In this document: piece after piece, positions 53,578 to 64,000 of the stretch | Position numbering within the stretch: the first letter of the stretch is position 1 | Layout of the letters: each line of letters begins with the position of its first letter | The notes under the pieces: generated by a model | What the model was told of the DNA's origin: nothing | Databases searched by the model: none | The model's input: the letters and a program-made list of their open reading frames with translations, nothing else | Origin: Ridgeia piscesae | Taxonomy: Eukaryota > Annelida > Polychaeta > Sabellida > Siboglinidae | Length of the DNA: 64,000 nucleotides | Assembly (NCBI GenBank): GCA_025642075.2 | Contig: JAODUO010000626.1 | Coordinates: 186,001 to 250,000, forward strand | Direction: 5' to 3' | Translations under genes and position numbers: made by a program

Positions 53578-53890
53578 TGTGCGTGTGCGTGTGCGTGTGC
53601 GTGTGCGTGTGCGTGTGCGTGTGCGTGTGTGCGTGTGTGCGTGTGTGCGTGCGTGCGTGCGTGCGTGTGTGTGTCTGTGTGTGTCTGTGTATATGTGTGC
53701 CTGTGTGTGCGGGTGTCTGTTGTGTATGTGTGGTGTGTGTATGTGGTGTGTATGGTGTGTGTATGTGGTGTGTATGGTGTGTGTATGTGGTGTGTATGTG
53801 GTGTGTGCGTGCGTGTGTGCTGGCGTGAGTGTGCCTGTGGGTGGGTGTTTGCGTGCGTTTATGTGCGTGCGTGCCTGGAAATGCGTGTGT
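53540..53890. repeat. GT/GCGT-rich simple-sequence region
   Basis: GT runs, GTGC hexamers, then GTGTATGGT-type steps. Confidence 0.93.
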
Positions 53891-54321
53891 GAATGCAAGT
53901 AGAAGTGCATGTATATCACTGTCTTCAGCGTATCAGTACAAAAACAGTTTCCAACGGCTTCGATGTAACAGCTACGATGTGATATTGTCTGCTGTACTAC
54001 AACTACCTTCTAGACCAGGCGCTGGAAACGTTTACTGCGCGACCAAACCAATGTTTTGCAACAGCTGATGAAGTCTTCGTATAAGATTTTCCATTTTCAC
54101 GGATGTAGGCCTATACAAGTTTTCCTTTCCACATTACAAAGACCACGACTTGTAGTTAATCTTCTATACATTATTCCGAAAGAAACAGGCGACATACAGT
54201 GAATATGATATCCCAAATATCGAAACTGCAGTGAGCAATGCCTAGCTAGGTGGACACAGATCTCGATCGACTGCCCTCTGAGACAAACCGCAAACCTACA
54301 GCTCCGTCCCATCCCATCCCC

Positions 54322-54600
54322 GCGGGACGCGACGCGACGCGACGCGACGCGACGCGACGCGACGCGACGCCACGCCACGCCACGCCACGCCACGCCACGT
54401 CCCGTACCGTCCCGTACCGTACCGTCCCGTACCGTCCCGTCCCGTCCCGTCCCGTACCGTACCGTCCCGTCCCGTACCGTACCGTCCCGTCCCGTACCGT
54501 CACGTCCCGTCCGTCACGTCACGTCACGTCACGTCACGTCACGTCACGTCACGTCACGTCACGTCACGCCACGTCACGTCACGTCACGTCCCATCATGTC
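54322..54600. repeat. Chain of pentanucleotide repeats, CpG-rich
   Basis: Successive pentamer blocks: GACGC (about 10), CACGC (about 7), CCGTA/CCGTC (about 20), then ACGTC (about 20). Neighbouring blocks differ by one or two substitutions of the pentamer. Confidence 0.95.
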
Positions 54601-54849
54601 ACACCACGTCACGTCACATTACTCCATGTCGTGTCACTCCATGTCGCATCACATCCTCACGTCTATTTAGTCCAGGTCCTGCCACTGAGGTCCAACATAC
54701 ACATATTTTCGAACGCATATACTTTGACATGTGGTGTGTACGTGGTACCCCTAGTTTCAAGAATCTGCTAGGTGCAATTTCGAAATTCACAGCGAAAGCC
54801 ACGAAACCACCATTTTCCCAAATAGCCGCTATGTACATAATTAATCCAT

Positions 54850-55155
54850 ATAACGTTTGATAGGAACGTAGTAGATAGATGATTTTGGTGTCTATTATGG
54901 AGTTTCAAATTGCCCGGTACAGTAGTGGCGTTAAAAAATTATTTAAATGTTACTTATAGTTACCGAAATCCAAGATGGCCGCCACACAAAGTCCCTCAAA
55001 TCAAACATAAAAAGTGAATCACTTTCGATAGAAATGTAGTAGAAGGATGATTTTGCTGTGTATTGTGGGGTTCGCAGGTATGTCCGATACAGTGGTGGCG
55101 TCACAAACAATGTAGACTTTGCATAGTTACCGAAATTCAAGATGGCCGCCACCCA
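54850..55155. repeat. Two-copy tandem repeat ending AAGATGGCCGCCAC
   Basis: Two diverged copies, roughly 175-180 bp apart, share ACGTAGTAGAT.GATGATTTTG / ATGTAGTAGAAGGATGATTT, then TACAGT.GTGGCGT and TTACCGAAATCCAAGATGGC CGCCAC. Each unit ends in a CAAGATGGCCGCC box close to, but not identical with, a YY1 site. Confidence 0.75.
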
Positions 55156-55159
55156 CTCA

Positions 55160-55736
55160 AACGTCATAACGATTATTTCGGTGCCTATTGTGATCAGTTA
55201 TAGTAGGAATATGGTATGAATATGATTTCAAGCACAAATCATGGTATCATACGTTATTATTAATAATAATATTTACATGTTTATTGGAGAAAAAAATCCT
55301 ATATAAATCCAATTACCATTGATCACGTAACAAGCCTACTGGTAGCTGTGTCCTCATCAAAGTTACATTTGTACATATATTTTTCTTTGCATAGGCCTAC
55401 CATGTGAAGCCATGATCATATAAAATGATAACAGTCGCAGTATGCTATAGTCTACTATCAGGTTGGCATGTCAAATCCCGACATTAAATGAACAGTCAAT
55501 GCTTACTCTAATGACCTATCTGCGTTATGCAAGACGTATTTGATTTAATTAGCCGGTTACTTATTTTGACGCGCTGATTTGCGTTCTTTGTGACAAAAGA
55601 TCACGCTGTTTTGCCCTGCTTTTTTGCATGGACAATGCTTCCTCTTTCATTTTCCAGTGCACTTACATATGACAATCTTCCAGTGGGGTATGAGATATAG
55701 ATATTTTGCAGAAAATAGGATGACATTTTCAATCAC
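55160..55736. other. Intergenic sequence
   Basis: AT-rich; nothing recognised. Confidence 0.5.
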
Positions 55737-56530
55737 TCAGCCATAGATTGTTGGATCCGAATTTGAGTTGGGGGCATCAAGAAGGTATACGTCCATAGGC
55801 AGAAACAAAATAAGCTCTCTGAATATGGTTGAGAATGACATTTGATGTGGGGCGTAGAGCTGACAGGGGCATCTGCGTCGTAGCTGTGATATGGGACTCC
55901 ACTCGAAGCTTGTCGAAAGTCCGAGATTCTGGCTTAGACTTTTCACCATCCAGTCCTAACATGACCGAGATATTCCTTAGCCTTCTGCATGACCTCTTCA
56001 GTTAATTGATTTGACTCTGCAAAATCGGCTAGAAACGTTTGTGTGTCACATGACGGAGAAGCACTTTCACTATGGCTCGGCTCAGTCCCACTCCCACTTA
56101 TCAGCGAGAATATGCAGTCGTACCTGACGTCTATGGTCACCGGAGCCAAACTCATTGGATGTGACTTGCAGCCGACCACTCCCACGATCCCTTTCCACGC
56201 ATAGGCAATCGTCAGCTTCTTCCACTGGACATGTCACCGCTTCAACATATTCTGAGGTTGGCTAATCTGTATGTGCATACGACGGTCAGCGTGCATGATC
56301 AGTTGAGGAGTTAATACTGGCTAGCGTGCAAGCTGGTTTTGTTGATCAGCGATGTCCAGAACTTGGCCAGCAGCTGCTGTGGATGGGGACATATGTAGAG
56401 GTCTCAGTAAGGTCAACAAAATCCACTCTGCCAGACGAAGCCTTTCCCCAGCTTTAATGGATGACTCCAGATAGCTGTCAAATACGACGTGGTGACTGGT
56501 TCTGGAGCCATCTGAATGGACCACGGATAG
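55737..56530 (-). pseudogene. Decayed ORF resembling multi-copy invertebrate ORFs
   Basis: Minus-strand pieces in different frames: VHSDGSRTSHHVVFDSYLES then SIKAGERLR (56520-56430), VRYDCIFSLISGSGTEPSHS (56115-56060), and a tail to 55740. The 'VVFDxYxxxSIKxxER' motif is one I associate with uncharacterised, transposon-linked ORFs in aquatic invertebrates. Interrupted by frameshifts; function unknown. Confidence 0.35.
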
Positions 56531-57143
56531 AACACAACGAATGTTCTAAAGGATGCTAAGTTTCGAAATTACAAAATTGTAGACATGGAGTCTAAGATAA
56601 TGCATCTTCCAAGGAAAATGCATGTCATCACCATTAACACATTTCTTCAGATCAGCAATCAGTGCGCTCTTATCAGGAGGACACGATCAAAAATTATAGA
56701 AATTGGGATGATATCATAGACACAGAGTTGAGTGTCATGCCCCGCTCTTTCACGACCTCAATGCACGCTGAGTATCCTGTGTCATCTCGGGTGACACAGT
56801 TACACGAGTTGTGGTCGTCGCTTTATAAACTGCCAATATCCGTATCGGATAGGGTATTCCGTATTATGTGGCAGGTCTGATATCTGTTCATTACTAGTTA
56901 TTGTTATTATAGATTTGTTGCCGTAGTTTAGTTTATTATGTTTATAATTACGCTGTGCCAGGTATAAAGCCAGCCAGTCAGCTATCATTAGGCGCTCTTT
57001 AATGTTCTTTGCTGTATTACTCACATATGTTTTCTTTTCTTTTACTGTGCCATCTTATTTACCGACTTACACATATATTAGCAGTTTATATGTTACCAGT
57101 TTATCTTATTCCCTCTAATAATTATTAATCTTGGCAAACTTTC
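56531..57143. other. Intergenic sequence
   Basis: Nothing recognised. Confidence 0.45.
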
Positions 57144-57577
57144 CCGGTCGTTATAAAGTTTCCGATTGACGTTTCTGCGCATGCGCGATAAATATAAACC
57201 CATCAATGTGCAGCAAAACTACAAAGCATTTATTTAATGCCACGGGCTGTTCGATAACTCTCCTGTGATGATCACTGTGAAGAGTTGCTTAAATGTTCGT
57301 TCAATACAATAAAATAGTATATTTCTTTAAATCACTGTTACGGCTTATGGCGCACTACAGTCACGTGATTTACGCTTGCTTCAGTCACGTGATTTAGGCA
57401 TGCTTCAAAACTTGTTTGCGTCGTGTTAACATGAGACAAATAACTTTGCTGAGAGGTTAAATAACGAACAACCCATAGTATTTATACAATAAATGCTTTG
57501 TTCTTTCGCTGCACACTGATGATTTTACATTTAACGCGCATGCGTAGAAACGTCAATCGGAACGTTTATAACGCCGG
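57144..57577. mobile_element. Fold-back element with inverted repeats of about 120 bp
   Basis: The left arm (57144-57265) and the reverse complement of the right arm (57455-57577) align nearly end to end. Shared blocks include CCGATTGACGTTTCT, CGCATGCGCG, TGTGCAGC and ACAAAGCATTTATT. The loop holds a short tandem TCAGTCACGTGATTTA. Non-coding. No clear target duplication. Confidence 0.85.
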
Positions 57578-60500
57578 TTAAAATGTAAGCGCTACACCGC
57601 GCTACCAGGTGGAGTGCACGGTGGCGCCTCACGGTGTCCGAACCAAGTACTGCATTTATTACGTTTGACGCCTTGTTTCGGCGGATGATGTCAGCTTTAG
57701 GGCGCACAGCTTATCTAGACCAGTCTACTAATATAAAACAGGGGTGTAGTAGTCAGGGTTCCTACTGTGTTAATGACCTATGGATGATTGATTACCCTGT
57801 GGGCTGGGCTGTGGACTGGGCTCCTGGAGGCCATCTCTTAGTAAAACATAGCATGCTGTATTGTGCAATTCTAAACTGTGGTCGTACCATTTTATATTTA
57901 ATGTATGGATGAGGGCATGTGGGGGTCATTCTACTTGTTTATATTTATACTTTTGTGTTATTGTAATATTTAAATAATGTTTTTAATGTTAATGTCTCTG
58001 TTTTAGTGTGATTTTAGTATTCTTAGCTTATCTTACATTATTAGTACATTATCAAAGTAATCGTACTCACGATTACTTGTCACGATTAAAGCTGCTCCCT
58101 CCACTCATTCGCGTAAAAATCGTTTGCTCTTAGCGATTTTCAGTAATTTCACAAACAGCGGAGGTATCAAATACTCCCTAATGATTGCTGACATGTTACT
58201 TCTTTTTTCTGAAATTAATCAAATAAATAGGAACTATTTCGATTTTCGTTTCGATCGAACCCGATCGAAACTCTGTACGAAACCTAACTATGGAAATGGA
58301 GATTTGAGCGGAATACGCTTTAGTCTTCACGCGAACAGGACTTGGGGGGCGAGATTGACCTTCATCCTGTCGAGTTGTTTACGTTTAGGAACAGCGAGTT
58401 TAGGCACAAACATGATTTTTATATGCCACCAACACGGCAAATTAAGCAGACAAAGACAGCATCGCGGCATGATTGGGAAAGAATATGGAACTAAGCAGTG
58501 AATAGCATGACTTCGGACCAGTGACAGTCACAGTGCCCTGGCTTTGCAAGCTACGGACATCGTGCCTGTGGGCCGGCGAACTGTCCCTGACTGCAGTCAA
58601 CATGCAGCGTTCGCGCAGATGTTCTTCCAGATAGGTTAGTAATTACGAATTGCTCGGCTATAATCACGTATACATATTTAGGCGTATGAGTATACGTCAT
58701 TGATATTCCTGTTGTTTTTATTAAATTTACGTTATTGTTTACCTTCAACCTTAGCGCTTATTCAGCCAATGCCATGGTACGACAAAATACCAAGGTATGG
58801 CTATGCTACGAGTATGACTATGCCAGGCATACACTATGGCCTATACTTAGATGACTACGACATGTCAGTGATTGATTATAATACTGTACCTATGTAATGT
58901 TTATGTCACATATGATATGTAGCAGGTTAATATCCTAAGGCTAAGATTAACTAGGCTTAATTGGCCTAATAGTAGCTATAGGTATATAATGTAAATGCAT
59001 TATAAGTAATCCGTAACAGTTGTACTTAGGCCTTCGTTATACTTATTCATAATGACAATATTATAATATTATAGTTACAATAATAATTTAATACATGATG
59101 ATAATTTAATACATAAAAATAGGTATAAACATATTATTTTAATTTTTTAGTAACATTAATGTAATAAAATAACAAGACATTGCTTGCATTTGGAAGCCTG
59201 GGAGGTGATCGTTCATAACATTGCAAGTTTTTCAAGTACATTAAAATTCAAATGTGTCACATTTTCAGAACTTGAGGTATCATCACCATAGGGCATGCGG
59301 AAAGGCTCATCACCTCAGGTAAATGAGTGTTGTAATATACATTAATTTACTCTCTCAACAAACCTTTTATAAAAATTGTACAGATGTATGTCATTTGTGA
59401 ATCAAAGGGGCCTGGGGCCCTGTGGATGTGCCTCCTACATTGTAGGAATTTGGTATGCCTGCAAACTTTTTATAATAGCTCAAGTGCCTCAATATTGTTT
59501 TAAATATGACCCAGTTTAAGTGATAATAATAAGTTTTGGTTCAAAAGCCAGTAGAGGTTTGTGTGCCCTCAAGACGATTTCTAAATCTGACCCTCTATGT
59601 GATATTTTACTTGTCTGTATTAATGGGTGGGTATACTTGTTAAATTGTATATAAGTAAAGACATCATAAAGTAAAAACTTTTTACCAAACCTATTTCATG
59701 AAATTGACTAAAAACTAATGGCAAGCACAACATAAGTATAACTACAGGTACAATTACTGCACTTAATATATGTATTTATTTCATCAGATAACAAGCAAAG
59801 CAGCAATAAAAATTACTTTGATAAATATTCATATCATCGAGCATCCAGCACATGGTATATAAAATACTAATTAGTTCAAAAACATGAATCCCATTCATTG
59901 GGCTTTCAAATGATGCCTTTCACAGAGAATACATTAGCTTTAGTAAATATGTGCTTAGTGATACATGTCATACATGTCATGGGAATTTTTTTCAATATTA
60001 TGAAAGAATTGTCGTACTAAAACATATTTCTGGAAATTTACTTTTGCAAAGAGTTCACCCACATAACACACACAATTGTTACAGAAACATGCTGTAAATA
60101 GATATCATATACATACTATGTACATATAATAACATTATGTACAACACTTTGACCATGTTGGATATAGGGCTTTAGAAATAATAAATATATTACATAAAGT
60201 AACTAGATTATACTTTATTTTAAAAAATCAGTAGATATATATATATTTTTAAATTTAATTATATGTATCTTTACACCTAAAAAGTGGCTAAACTAGTCAG
60301 GGTCCTTGTCATGTGGCTGAGAGTTACATGTGCAATTGCGATATGTTTACTCAATTTTACGAAGAGTACTGGCTAGAGATAGTGGTGAATACTTTTCTTT
60401 TGTACAATTATTATTTTTACATATTAATTTCAGTGTGGCGGAATGTTTCCCACATTAGTAGAAATGTTCAATATAACAGGCTTATTTCTATATTATAAAT

Positions 60501-60594
60501 GTCAAACATGCCGTATGGAAAGACATAAATGCGATATAATTACTTCTACGTAGCTAAGCGAACCGATTAAGGCCGTAGATTCAACGACTAGATT
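57578..60594. other. Intergenic sequence, about 3 kb
   Basis: AT-rich, with ORFs below 130 codons that show no recognisable family and no convincing splice partners. I see no gene, RNA or repeat that I can support. Confidence 0.45.
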
Positions 60595-62048
60595 TCATTG
60601 TCTTTCAACAACAATGGACATCACGTGAAACTGACGTCGATACCTCTCCTGGTCGAGGTCACGCAACAGTTCATCGCGCATGCGCCACCAAAACGTCAGT
60701 TCCTCCTCACCTTCATCGTCGTTGTCGTCATCGTCGATGTCAACGCACCTTAGCATGACGCTTGTGAAACTGGGCAACAGGAGTAGCCGCAGACGACGTG
60801 GAACGGAAGTAGGTTGGATGTCGTCCACCTTCTCGCTGCTCACACGACCACCTTGTCGTTGCTCAAACGACCACCTTGTCGCCGCTCATACGACCACCTT
60901 GTCGCCGCTCATACTACCACCTTGTCGCCGCTCATACTACCACCTTGTCGCCGCTCACACGACCACATTGTCGTTGCTCACACGACCACCTTGTCGTTGC
61001 TCCCATGACCACCTTGTCGCCGCTCACATGACCACCTTGTCGTTGCTCACACGACCACCTTGTCGCTGCTCACATGACCACCTTGTCGCCGCTCACACGA
61101 CCACCTTGTCGCTGCTCACACGACCATCTTGTCGTTGCTCACACGACCACCTTGTCGCTGCTCACACGACCACCTTGTCGCCGCTCACACGACCACCTTG
61201 TCGCTGCTCACACGACCACCTTGTCGTTGCTCACACGACCACATTGTCGTTGCTCACACGACCACCTTGTCGTTGCTCACATGACCACCTTGTCGCCGCT
61301 CACATGACCACCTTGTCGTTGCTCACACGACCACCTTGTCGCTGCTCACACGACCACCTTGTCGCTGCTCACACGACCACCTTGTCGCCGCTCATACGAC
61401 CACCTTGTCGCTGCTCACATGACCACCTTGTCGCCGCTCATACGACCACCTTGTCGCTGCTCACACGACAACCTTCTCGCCGCTCACATGACCACCTTGT
61501 CGTTGCTCACACGACCACCTTGTCGCTGCTCACACGACCACCTTGTCGTTGCTCACACGACCACCTTGTCGCCGCTCACACGACCACCTTGTCGCGCTCA
61601 CATGACCACCTTGTCGTTGCTCACACGACCACCTTGTCGCTGCTCACACGACCACCTTGTCGCCGCTCACACGACCACCTTGTCGCTGCTCACACGACCA
61701 CCTTGTCGCTGCTCACATGACCACCTTGTCGCTGCTCATACGACCACCATGTCGCTGCTCACGCGACCACCTTGTCGCTGCTCACACGACCACCTTGTCG
61801 CTGCTCACATGACCACCTTGTAGCTGCTCACATGACCACCTTGTCGTTGCTCACGCGACCACCTTGTCGCGCTCACACGACCACCTTGTCGCTGCTCACA
61901 CGACCACCTTGTCGTTGCTCACACGACCACCTTGTCGCTGCTCACACGACCACCTTGTCGCCGCTCAACGACCACCTTGTCGTGCTCACCGACAACCTTC
62001 GCCGCACATGACATTTTCGAGGCTCCGCCGAGGTCGTCGCGATCGCCA
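60595..62048 (-). pseudogene. TIR-domain pseudogene interrupted by a 23-bp minisatellite
   Basis: A damaged paralogue of the intact TIR gene at 62847. On the minus strand, 62048-62016 keeps 33 bases identical to the intact copy (GDRDDLGGASK codons, TIR box 2). Next come about 50 tandem copies of a 23-bp unit. Then 60825-60790 resumes identical sequence (DDIQPTSVPRRLR codons) and the frame runs to FWWRMRDELLRDLDQERYRR, with an Asp/Glu-rich insertion DIDDDDNDDEGEEE. Codons 92-122 of the intact gene are missing at the junction. The 23-bp unit puts stops in every frame, so no full TIR protein can be made. Confidence 0.88.
60838..61990. repeat. 23-bp minisatellite derived from TIR coding sequence
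   Basis: About 50 units of 23 bp; the minus-strand unit is GAGCAGCGACAAGGTGGTCG plus TGT. The same bases encode (Q)SSDKVVVC in the intact TIR gene (plus 63154-63180). Variants GTTG, GCTG and GCCG, and CATG for CACG, are interspersed. Confidence 0.96.
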
Positions 62049-62230
62049 CAGTCGAACAATCATTGAAGAATGTACGTCTAGCAATATATTTAGAAAGGCA
62101 ATGAAATGTTACTTCTGGGAAACCCATGAACAAGATATATCCATTTAATAAGGAAATACAAGTATTTTAGTGTACATTTATGCATCAGTATTTGTGATCA
62201 GTAAAAATATTATGAAACTTGTCACAATTA
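62048..62230. other. Spacer between pseudogene and tetranucleotide tracts
   Basis: Similarity to the TIR gene stops abruptly at 62048; the sequence beyond is unique and AT-rich. Confidence 0.5.
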
Positions 62231-62245
62231 TTAACTAAGGAAACT

Positions 62246-62760
62246 GGTATGAATGAATGGATGAATGGATGAATGGATGAATGGATGAATGGATGAATGG
62301 ATGAATGGATGAATGGATGAATGGATGAATGGATGAATGGATGAATGAATGGATGAATGAATGGATGGATGGATGAATGGATGGATGGATGATTGATTGA
62401 CGAACGAACGAACGAACGGACGGACGGACGGACGGACGGACGGACGGACGGACGGACGGACGGACGGACGGACGGACGGACGGACGGACGGACGGACGGA
62501 CGGACGGACGGACGGACGGACGGACGGACGGACGGACGGACGGACGGACGGACGGACGGACGGACGGACGGACGGACGGACGGACGGACGGACGGACGGA
62601 CGGACGGACGGACGGACGGACGGACGGACGGACGGACGGACGGACGGACGGACGGGTGAATGAGTGAATGAATGAATGAGTGAATGAGTGAATGAGTGAA
62701 TGAGTGAATGAGTGAATGAGTGAATGAGTGAATGAGTGAATGAGTGAATGAGTGAATTAA
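62246..62760. repeat. Tetranucleotide/octanucleotide block: (ATGGATGA)n, (ACGG)n, (ATGAGTGA)n
   Basis: Three adjoining tracts: GGATGAAT units (62246-62395), about 65 perfect ACGG tetramers (62400-62655), then TGAGTGAA units to 62760. Tracts differ by single substitutions of a four-base unit. Confidence 0.97.
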
Positions 62761-62767
62761 TGAAATT

Positions 62768-62773
62768 TTTATT
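62768..62773 (-). promoter_or_regulatory. Polyadenylation signal of the TIR gene
   Basis: AATAAA on the minus strand 74 bases after the TIR stop codon and immediately before the tetranucleotide tract, which would form the downstream region. Confidence 0.6.
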
Positions 62774-62846
62774 CAACAACATACATACATACATGTACAG
62801 TACATACACGGTATTCTTGCTGTTGTGACATGTTGTTGTCGTGAAT

Positions 62847-63422
62847 TTACACAAGCAATGGAATGGTGTCGAATCGTTGTCGACATCTCTTCTGGTCGGG
62901 GTCGTGCATCGGGGCATCGCGCATGCGCCGCCAGAATGTGCCATGCGCACTCTCCTCTCCGTCTTCCACGCCGTCCCACGTGATCTGGATCGAGGGAGAA
63001 TCAGGCAGCAGGAGTTGTCTCAGACGACGTGGAACGGAAGTAGGTTGGATGTCGTCGAATAAGACAAAGATGTACTTGAACAGCGGCTTGCTGCTGTCGA
63101 GCGCCGTCGCCAGGTAATTCATGCAGTCGCTCTCGTCGATGAACTCCCGCGTCAAACACACGACCACCTTGTCGCTGCTCTGGAAACCGCGAACGAAGTT
63201 GCGCAATTTCGAGGCTCCGCCGAGGTCGTCGCGATCGCCAACGTAGAGACGCAAGCCCCACTCGTCCTCGGCTCGAGGCAGCAGACGCGTGCACACCCAG
63301 CGCGAGATTCTCGCCACGCCGCCCTCTTGGTCGCGAGGGTTGGCAGAGTGCATGAAATACAACATCATGGCGTCATACCTGTTCTCCGGGTCATGAGGGG
63401 TAACAGCGCCCTCTACCCACAT
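62847..63422 (-). CDS. TIR-domain protein (Toll/interleukin-1 receptor-like), probably the 3' exon
   Basis: 191 codons to the stop, almost all one TIR domain. Box 1 is YDAMMLYF (residues 16-23). Box 2 is LRLYVGDRDDLGGA (57-70), with DLGG where TLRs have an RDxxPG turn. A strand SSDKVVVCLTREFIDESDC (82-100) matches the 'S.K.I.VLS..F..S.WC' core. KYIFVLFDDIQPTSVPRRLR (116-135) precedes box 3 FWRRMRDA (163-170). TIR domains relay innate immune signals through receptor/adaptor homotypic contacts. No transmembrane or death domain is visible here. The first codons (MWVEGAV) may be intron, since a TAG|AG acceptor is possible four codons in. The gene may be a TLR or adaptor whose other exons lie to the right. 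Family from motif recognition only. Confidence 0.85.
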   Translation of the reverse strand: MWVEGAVTPHDPENRYDAMMLYFMHSANPRDQEGGVARISRWVCTRLLPRAEDEWGLRLYVGDRDDLGGASKLRNFVRGFQSSDKVVVCLTREFIDESDCMNYLATALDSSKPLFKYIFVLFDDIQPTSVPRRLRQLLLPDSPSIQITWDGVEDGEESAHGTFWRRMRDAPMHDPDQKRCRQRFDTIPLLV

Positions 63423-64000
63423 ATTGTCATGACTAACTAAAGTAACGTCATATCACGTGAAAACCGCGTGCATCTATTTCATTTGGCTTGTGCCACAGGG
63501 TTGTTTCCACGAACACGTCCGCTATAGACTTATAGGCCGAGAACATCGAATTCATATCAGATGTTGCCAAACGTAGCGTGCCACAGCACAATACGCTGGT
63601 CGCTGTGACTCACTCGATGAATGTGAAGGTTTATCTGAAAATCAGTAAATGATCAGCCTACCCCGGGGTCCGTTTGGCAAAGAGCCAGTCGAGATTTCAC
63701 AACCCACCAAATGCGGGGCATATACCCAAGACAGAATCACGCGCGCGGTATTCCCATCTCTAACAGATAGACAGCAATGTCGTTTAGTCGGCTGAATTGA
63801 TTCCATTAAAAATACATTTTGATGATAAAAGATAACACCAAGTTCCCACCAAAAAATGGTGAGGATTGTGTGATGATTTGTTCAGCAGCTATAACATATG
63901 GACGTCATTGGACTGGTGGATTGGTTTACGAGTCCCAGTCGGCAAGTAGTTAGCCAGATAAATATTAATTGTGTGTTTATTGGCCCTCTTTGATGCTCAG
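63423..64000. other. Sequence 5' of the TIR exon
   Basis: No LRR, transmembrane or death-domain coding sequence is visible. A 21-base segment with good splice signals (63614-63634, minus) is noted separately as unproven. Confidence 0.4.

Noticed and set aside
60595..60843. Left TIR copy as a functional short protein
   Set aside because: It lacks boxes 1 and 2 in frame, the upstream array puts stops in all frames, and the start would lie in the repeat.
60680..61823. Plus-strand ORF of 346 codons across the 23-bp array
   Set aside because: Antisense to the TIR pseudogene and made of minisatellite; no conserved start or domain.
63614..63634. A 21-base minus-strand micro-exon (CTGATTTTCAG|...|GTGAGT) upstream of the TIR exon
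   Set aside because: Splice signals are good, but seven codons cannot be tested without transcript data.

Overview
The window is nuclear DNA from an animal. Genes are split by GT-AG introns, most of the sequence is intronic or intergenic, decayed LINE and DNA-transposon copies are present, and there is a very heavy load of minisatellites. An SMCHD1 orthologue, a TIR-domain gene with a damaged sister copy, and minisatellites sitting on exon-intron boundaries together suggest an invertebrate deuterostome. A cephalochordate (amphioxus) is my best guess. This is inference, not proof.

Left third (1-30909, minus strand): the 5' part of an SMCHD1 orthologue (GHKL-ATPase chromatin protein). I could assemble eleven consecutive coding exons with matching splice phases. 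They give the first 485 codons: ubiquitin-like N-terminus, complete ATPase domain and transducer region. The rest of the gene lies beyond the left edge. About two thirds of the first 21 kb of this gene is tandem repeat, with unit lengths of 47, 28, 45, 26, 34, 41, 39, about 35 and 22 bp in successive introns. At least three arrays begin exactly at a splice junction and include bases of the neighbouring exon.

Middle (31-40 kb): intergenic DNA with a LINE 3' remnant, a second LINE on the minus strand carrying a nested insertion, a decayed transposon-like ORF, a duplicated (TTTGG)n-containing repeat and long simple-sequence tracts. Intron 1 of SMCHD1 carries two non-autonomous DNA elements with terminal inverted repeats, one of pogo/Tigger type.

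40.2-53.2 kb (plus strand): a gene of about seven exons for a roughly 1225-residue, Ser/Pro/Arg-rich, mostly disordered protein with a short coiled coil and several internal peptide repeats. I do not recognise the family. The two long exons and the last three junctions are well supported. The small 5' exons are less certain. A poly(A) signal lies about 300 bp after the stop.

54-64 kb: pentanucleotide tracts, a two-copy repeat, a fold-back element, unannotated AT-rich DNA, and then two related TIR-domain sequences on the minus strand. The right copy (62847-63422) is intact. The left copy (60595-62048) is a pseudogene in which a 23-bp piece of the TIR coding sequence has expanded to about 50 tandem copies. 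The shared theme of the window is the birth of minisatellites from exons and splice junctions.
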